Shown here in pieces: positions 13,256 to 16,742 of a DNA stretch of 16,742 bases. The translations under genes were made by a program, and so were the position numbers. Every line of letters begins with the position of its first letter. Within the stretch, counting starts at the first letter, position 1. The stretch is from Actinomycetes bacterium (lineage in GTDB: Bacteria > Actinomycetota > Actinomycetes > Actinomycetales > Cellulomonadaceae), in the NCBI GenBank assembly GCA_023389455.1, contig JAEWEJ010000011.1:1-16742 (forward strand). Reading direction: 5' to 3'. The notes beneath the pieces are model-generated. The model did not search any database. It had not been told where the DNA came from and was given only the letters and a program-made list of their open reading frames with translations.

Positions 13256-14079
13256 CGGGAGCAGGACCCGGGACGACGGACCGGTCCCGCGTACCGGTGC
13301 CGCGTCGCACCGCCGCGCGGCCGGCCCCGCACCTGCGGCACGAGCGCGCCCTGCTGCGCGACGGCCTGCGGTACGTCGCCGGCATGGACGAGGTGGGTCG
13401 TGGTTCGCTGGCGGGACCGGTGTCGGTCGGCGTCGTGGTCGTGGACCTCGCCACCCGCTCCGCCCCCCGGGGGGTCGCGGACTCCAAGCTGCTGTCCCCC
13501 GCGGCACGGAGCGCGCTGCTGCCGGCGCTGGGGCGCTGGGGCGTCGCGCGCGCCGTCGGGCACGCGTCGGCCGACGAGATCGACGAGCGCGGCATCATCG
13601 CCGCGCTGCGGCTGGCCGGGACCCGGGCGCTCCTGGCTGTCCTGGACGTGGTCGGCCAGGTCGACGCCGTCGTGCTGGACGGCTCCCACGACTGGTTGAC
13701 ACCACCGTCGCCCGACCTGTTCGGCACGCAGGACGACCTCCTCGACCCCGAGCGGTGCGTCCCGGCGCCGCGGGTGCACCTGCGGGTGAAGGCCGACCGG
13801 GTGTGCGCCTCCGTCGCCGCGGCCAGCGTGCTCGCCAAGTGCGAGCGGGATGCGCTGATGGTCCGGCACGCCGCGGTCTACCCGCAGTACCGGTGGGAGG
13901 AGAACAAGGGCTACGCGTCGCCGGAGCACGTCGCGGCCCTCCGGGAGCACGGACCCAGCCCGCTGCACCGCCGCTCGTGGCGGCTGCCGCAGGTCGACGG
14001 TCCGGCGGTCGTGACGCGTGGTGAGGGCTGGCAGATGGACGAGCTGCTGCCGGACGGGTCGTTGCGCGGACCGTCCTGA
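13252..14079 (+). CDS. rnhB: Ribonuclease HII
   Basis: RNase HII cleaves the RNA strand of RNA-DNA hybrids and starts removal of misincorporated ribonucleotides. The 275-residue protein has a roughly 35-residue Arg/Pro-rich N-terminal extension and then the catalytic core. Active-site residues are Asp46 and Glu47 (AGMDEVGRGSLAGPV), Asp143 (VVLDGSHDWL) and Asp182 (RVKADRVCASVAAASVLAK). Between Asp143 and Asp182 lies a loop (PPSPDLFGTQDDLLDPERC) about 17 residues longer than in the mycobacterial protein as I recall it. ATG 13252 overlaps the lepB stop as ATGA, supporting this start. A later start would trim the extension but lose the coupling. Confidence 0.95.
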   Translation: MTGAGPGTTDRSRVPVPRRTAARPAPHLRHERALLRDGLRYVAGMDEVGRGSLAGPVSVGVVVVDLATRSAPRGVADSKLLSPAARSALLPALGRWGVARAVGHASADEIDERGIIAALRLAGTRALLAVLDVVGQVDAVVLDGSHDWLTPPSPDLFGTQDDLLDPERCVPAPRVHLRVKADRVCASVAAASVLAKCERDALMVRHAAVYPQYRWEENKGYASPEHVAALREHGPSPLHRRSWRLPQVDGPAVVTRGEGWQMDELLPDGSLRGPS

Positions 14080-14092
14080 GGCTGCGATGGGG

Positions 14093-14098
14093 GATGAT
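14093..14098 (+). promoter_or_regulatory. -10-like hexamer for the DUF2469 gene
   Basis: GATGAT fits NANNNT and ends 6 nt (GGTCCG) before GTG 14105, the leaderless geometry seen at ftsY and lepB. A transcript starting here would separate this gene from lepB-rnhB. Confidence 0.45.
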
Positions 14099-14104
14099 GG
14101 TCCG

Positions 14105-14428
14105 GTGAGCGCCGAGGACCTGGAGAACTACGAGACCGACATGGAGCTCGCGCTGTACCGCGAGTACCGCGACGTGGTCGGCCTCTTCTCGTACGTCGTC
14201 GAGACCGAGCGCCGCTTCTACCTGGCGAACCACGTGGACCTGCAGGTGCGGTCCGCGGCAGGTGAGGTGTACTTCGAGCTCGCGCTCGTCGACGCGTGGG
14301 TGTGGGACGTGTACCGCTCGGCACGCTTCGTGAAGTCCGTGCGGGTCGTGACCTTCAAGGACGTCAACGTCGAGGAGCTCGCGAAGGCGGAGCTCGACCT
14401 CGGCTCGGGGGCCGGCTTCCCGCGCTGA
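14105..14428 (+). CDS. DUF2469 family conserved actinobacterial protein
   Basis: This 107-residue protein matches the DUF2469 family, a small, very conserved actinobacterial protein of unknown function. The sequence SAEDLENYETDMELALYREYRDVVGLFSYVVETERRFYLANHVDLQVRS is family-typical, as are the end segments VYFELALVDAWVWDVYRSARFVKSVRVVTFKDVNVEELAK. It is acidic and rich in Tyr, Phe and Trp, with no signal peptide or membrane helix, so it is probably cytoplasmic. It usually sits between rnhB and yraN, as here. GTG 14105 is chosen because SAEDLENYE is the normal N-terminus and the -10-like hexamer is 6 nt upstream. I can give no biochemical role. Confidence 0.92.
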   Translation: MSAEDLENYETDMELALYREYRDVVGLFSYVVETERRFYLANHVDLQVRSAAGEVYFELALVDAWVWDVYRSARFVKSVRVVTFKDVNVEELAKAELDLGSGAGFPR

Positions 14429-14445
14429 CGCGCACCCGGTCCGGA

Positions 14446-14466
14446 CCCCGCCCCGCGAGGGCGGGG
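14446..14466 (+). terminator. Hairpin terminator after the DUF2469 gene
   Basis: CCCCGCCC (14446-14453) pairs perfectly with GGGCGGGG (14459-14466) around CGCGA. There is no T-tract. The remaining 14467-14589 holds nothing else I can support. Confidence 0.6.
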
Positions 14467-14589
14467 GACCGCCGGCACCGGGCGCGCCCGTCGCTGCGCC
14501 GTGCGGCGGCCAGCCGCCCACAGGCCCCTCGCGTGCGGTCCCGTCCACCGACGGGTCAGGGCGCACGCCGTGCGCCACCCGCCCCCGGG

Positions 14590-14607
14590 CAGAGTCGCTG
14601 CCGGAGG
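14590..14607 (+). promoter_or_regulatory. yraN -10 hexamer and RBS
   Basis: CAGAGT (14590-14595), identical to the lepB hexamer, is followed by GGAGG (14603-14607). GGAGG is 8 nt before GTG 14616 and too close to GTG 14607, so it settles the start at 14616. This transcript would have a short leader. Confidence 0.5.
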
Positions 14608-14615
14608 TGGTCGGT

Positions 14616-14972
14616 GTGCGGGCGAAGGACGCGGTCGGGCGGCACGGGGAGGACGTGGCGGCGGCATTCGTCGTCCGCGCGGGGTGGACGGTGCTCGCGC
14701 GCAACTGGCGGTGCCCCGAGGGTGAGCTCGACCTCGTCGCGCTCGACGGTGACGAGGTCGTCGCGGTCGAGGTCAAGACGCGGCGCTCGGCCACGTACGG
14801 CCACCCTGCGGAGGCGGTGACGTACCGCAAGCTCGCCCGGGTCCGGAGGTTGACGGCGCGCTGGTTGCGCGAGCACGACGTGCGCCCGGCATCCGTGCGC
14901 GTCGACGTGATCGCGGTGGTGCTGCCGGCCCGCGGTGCGGCGCAGGTCGAGCACCTGGTCGGGGTGGTCTGA
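14616..14972 (+). CDS. YraN/UPF0102 family endonuclease-like protein
   Basis: The 118-residue protein belongs to UPF0102 (YraN), a restriction-endonuclease-like fold of unproven function. It begins MRAKDAVGRHGEDVAAAFV, the family N-terminus. The nuclease-like core is NWRCPEGELDLVALDGDEVVAVEVKTR, with the Asp and Glu-x-Lys residues of a PD-(D/E)xK site present. Start GTG 14616 is favoured over GTG 14607 by RBS spacing. The yifB GTG follows the stop directly (TGA-GTG), so the two are coupled. The neighbourhood with yifB and dprA suggests a DNA-processing role, which is an inference. Confidence 0.92.
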   Translation: MRAKDAVGRHGEDVAAAFVVRAGWTVLARNWRCPEGELDLVALDGDEVVAVEVKTRRSATYGHPAEAVTYRKLARVRRLTARWLREHDVRPASVRVDVIAVVLPARGAAQVEHLVGVV

Positions 14973-16490
14973 GTGCTGGGACGGACGCGCGCCGTCGCGC
15001 TGGTCGGGCTCACCGGGCACCTCGTGGACGTCGAGTCGCACCTCGCCCCGTCGCTGCCGGGGTTCACGCTCGTCGGGCTGCCCGACGCCTCGCTCGCCGA
15101 GGCGCGCGACCGGGTGCGCGCGGCGGTGACGTCGTCGGGGCTGGCGTGGCCCACGCGGCGGATCACGGTGAACCTGTCGCCCGCGACGCTGCCCAAGGCG
15201 GGCTCGTCATTCGACCTCGCGGTCGCCGTCGCGACCCTGGCCGGCGCAGGACTCGTCGACGCCGGTGCGGTCGCGCGGTGGGTCCACCTGGGGGAGCTGG
15301 GGCTGGACGGCCGACTGCGGCCCGTGCGGGGCGTGCTGCCCTGCGTCGCCGCGGCGGTCACGGCCGGCCACCCGCGAGTCGTCGTCCCCCGGGGCAACGC
15401 CGCGGAGGCACGTCTCGTGCCCGGCGCCGACGTCCTGGCTGCCGACAGCCTGGCGCAGGTCGCCGCGCACCACGGGGCGCCGATCGAGGTGCCGGAGGTC
15501 GACGCGGTCGCGGACGTGGTGAGCGTGCCGCCGTCGCGCGCGGTGCCCGACCTGGGTGACGTCCTCGGTCAGGAGGAGGCGCGGCACGGGTTGGAGGTCG
15601 CGGCAGCAGGCGGACACCACCTCCTCATGGTCGGCCCGCCGGGGGCGGGCAAGACGATGCTGGCCGCGCGGCTCCCGGGCCTCCTGCCCGACCTCGACGA
15701 GCCGGACGCCGTGGAGGTGACGGCCGTGCACTCGGTGGCGGGCACCTTCGACCCCGGCGCCGGTCTGCTGCGGCGCCCGCCCTTCGAGGACCCGCACCAC
15801 ACGGCGACGCCGGCGAGCATCGTCGGCGGTGGGTCGGGCGTGCCGCGGCCCGGCGCCGCGTCACGGGCGCACCGTGGGGTGCTGCTGCTGGACGAGGCGC
15901 CGGAGTTCTCGTCGGCCGTCCTGCAGACGCTGCGACAGCCTCTCGAGCACGGGGAGCTCGTGCTGCACCGTGCCGGAGGAACCGCGCGCTACCCGGCGCG
16001 GTTCCAGCTGGTGCTCGCCGCCAACCCCTGCCCGTGCGGTCACGCCGTGGGCAAGGGCCTGGCGTGCACCTGCCGTCCGGAGCAGCGTCGGCGGTACTTC
16101 GGCAAGCTGTCGGGGCCGCTCCTCGACCGTGTCGACCTGCAGCTCGAGGTACCGGCGGCCCGTGCCACCGACGTCGCGGGCGAGGCGACGGTGACGGTGG
16201 CGGCACGCGTCGCGGCGGCGCGGGCGTCTCAGCTCGAGCGATGGCGGGGGACGGGGTGGCGCACCAACGCCGAGGTCCCCGGCCGTGAGCTGCAGGCACG
16301 GCTGCGTGCCGACCGTCGTCTGGTCGCCGACCTCGACCGAGCGGTCGACCGCGGCACCCTGAGCCTGCGGGGCGCCGACCGCGTGCTGCGAGTGGCCTGG
16401 ACCGTCGCCGACCTCGACGGCCGCGCCGCACCGGGACGCACCGACGTCGCGCACGCCCTCGTCCTGCGGACGCGGGGGCACGGCGCATGA
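14973..16490 (+). CDS. YifB/ComM family Mg-chelatase-like AAA+ ATPase
   Basis: The 505-residue protein belongs to the YifB family. Its characterised member ComM is a helicase that promotes branch migration during integration of transforming DNA. The N-terminal ChlI-type domain has LVDVESHLAPSLPGFTLVGLPDASLAEARDRVRAA and INLSPA-like VNLSPATLPKAGSSFDLAVA. The AAA+ core has Walker A GPPGAGKT (221-228) and Walker B LLLDEAPEF (Asp307-Glu308). A four-cysteine cluster, probably zinc-binding, lies at Cys353, 355, 365 and 367 (NPCPCGH...ACTC). The C-terminal helical domain follows LLDRVDLQLEVP. All motifs are intact. The stop overlaps the dprA start as ATGA. Presence of this pair does not prove natural competence, since both are widespread in non-competent actinobacteria. 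Confidence 0.95.
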   Translation: MLGRTRAVALVGLTGHLVDVESHLAPSLPGFTLVGLPDASLAEARDRVRAAVTSSGLAWPTRRITVNLSPATLPKAGSSFDLAVAVATLAGAGLVDAGAVARWVHLGELGLDGRLRPVRGVLPCVAAAVTAGHPRVVVPRGNAAEARLVPGADVLAADSLAQVAAHHGAPIEVPEVDAVADVVSVPPSRAVPDLGDVLGQEEARHGLEVAAAGGHHLLMVGPPGAGKTMLAARLPGLLPDLDEPDAVEVTAVHSVAGTFDPGAGLLRRPPFEDPHHTATPASIVGGGSGVPRPGAASRAHRGVLLLDEAPEFSSAVLQTLRQPLEHGELVLHRAGGTARYPARFQLVLAANPCPCGHAVGKGLACTCRPEQRRRYFGKLSGPLLDRVDLQLEVPAARATDVAGEATVTVAARVAAARASQLERWRGTGWRTNAEVPGRELQARLRADRRLVADLDRAVDRGTLSLRGADRVLRVAWTVADLDGRAAPGRTDVAHALVLRTRGHGA

Positions 16491-16742
16491 GCGTGCGCCC
16501 GTCGCCCGGACTGCCCCCTGCCGAGCGCACGCAGGACGACCCGGACCGCCGGGCGCGCGCGGTGTGGAGCGCGCTGGCCGAGCCGGGCGACGCCGTCGCC
16601 GGGGCGCTCGTCCAGGCCTGCGGTGCCGCGGCGTCGCTGGAGTGGGTCGCCTGGTCCGCCCCACGAGGAGGTACGCCCGGGGGCCTGCCGAGCGAGATCG
16701 GCGCCGTCGACGACGCGGTCCGCCGTCGGCTGGACACCGCGC
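16487..16742 (+). CDS. dprA: DNA-processing protein DprA, N-terminal fragment (3' end outside window)
   Basis: Only the first 85 codons are visible: MSVRPSPGLPPAERTQDDPDRRARAVWSALAEPGD and onward. DprA loads RecA on incoming single-stranded DNA. The diagnostic Rossmann-like domain lies beyond the window. The call rests on the short helical N-terminal segment (RARAVWSALAEPGDAVAGALVQACGAAASLEWV), which resembles actinobacterial DprA starts, and on its position directly after yifB with an ATGA overlap. The frame is open to the window end. A different gene is possible but unlikely. Confidence 0.8.
   Translation, partial: MSVRPSPGLPPAERTQDDPDRRARAVWSALAEPGDAVAGALVQACGAAASLEWVAWSAPRGGTPGGLPSEIGAVDDAVRRRLDTA

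Noticed and set aside
14973..16742. Natural competence system (ComM and DprA)
   Set aside because: YifB and DprA are widespread housekeeping genes in actinobacteria. No uptake genes such as comEC are present here, so competence cannot be claimed.
1..16742. CRISPR array, mobile element, prophage or toxin-antitoxin pair
   Set aside because: I found no spaced direct repeats, transposase or integrase motifs, or small paired toxin-antitoxin genes. Base composition and gene order look uniform and native.

Overview
The window comes from a high-GC (about 75% by eye) Gram-positive actinobacterium, most likely a Micrococcales member close to Cellulomonas. The reasons are base composition, heavy use of GTG starts, Arg/Ala/Val-rich proteins, an actinobacterial gene order (smc, ftsY, nitrogen genes, ffh, rpsP, khpA, rimM, trmD, rplS, lepB, rnhB, DUF2469, yraN, yifB, dprA), and the presence of the actinobacterial DUF2469 protein. 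The genus is inferred from style, not from a search. All 19 genes lie on the + strand. I see no tRNA, rRNA, CRISPR array, insertion sequence or prophage. This is a conserved housekeeping segment, not an accessory island.

Layout. (1) 1-1025: 3' end of smc. A short tandem repeat and a small membrane-protein gene follow. (2) 1603-2808: ftsY, the SRP receptor, ended by a near-perfect hairpin. (3) 3023-6479: the nitrogen operon amtB, glnB/glnK and glnD, preceded by a candidate GlnR-type operator. (4) 6509-9222: ffh (SRP GTPase, TTG start) and a closely coupled metal-dependent amidohydrolase. (5) 9322-11566: a ribosome-maturation cluster of rpsP, khpA, rimM and trmD behind a recognisable sigma70-type promoter. 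(6) 11613-12203: rplS with its own promoter and a roughly 190-nt structured leader, closed by a long hairpin. (7) 12377-14428: lepB, rnhB and a DUF2469 gene. (8) 14616-16742: yraN, yifB (ComM-like) and the start of dprA.

How the genes fit together. FtsY and Ffh are the two GTPases of co-translational membrane targeting, and LepB cleaves the signal peptides of exported products. AmtB, PII and GlnD form an ammonium uptake and sensing module. RpsP, KhpA, RimM, TrmD and RplS are ribosomal proteins or ribosome/tRNA maturation factors. RnhB, YraN, YifB and DprA relate to nucleic-acid processing.

No wholly new system is evident. The items most worth a second look are: a GlnD that ends before the two glutamine-sensing ACT domains; an Ffh whose guanine-specificity motif reads SKLA instead of (T/S)KLD; four genes with a -10-like hexamer exactly 6 nt before a GTG start, which predicts leaderless mRNAs and settles two starts; a phased GlnR-like operator upstream of amtB; and structured RNA upstream of rimM and rplS.
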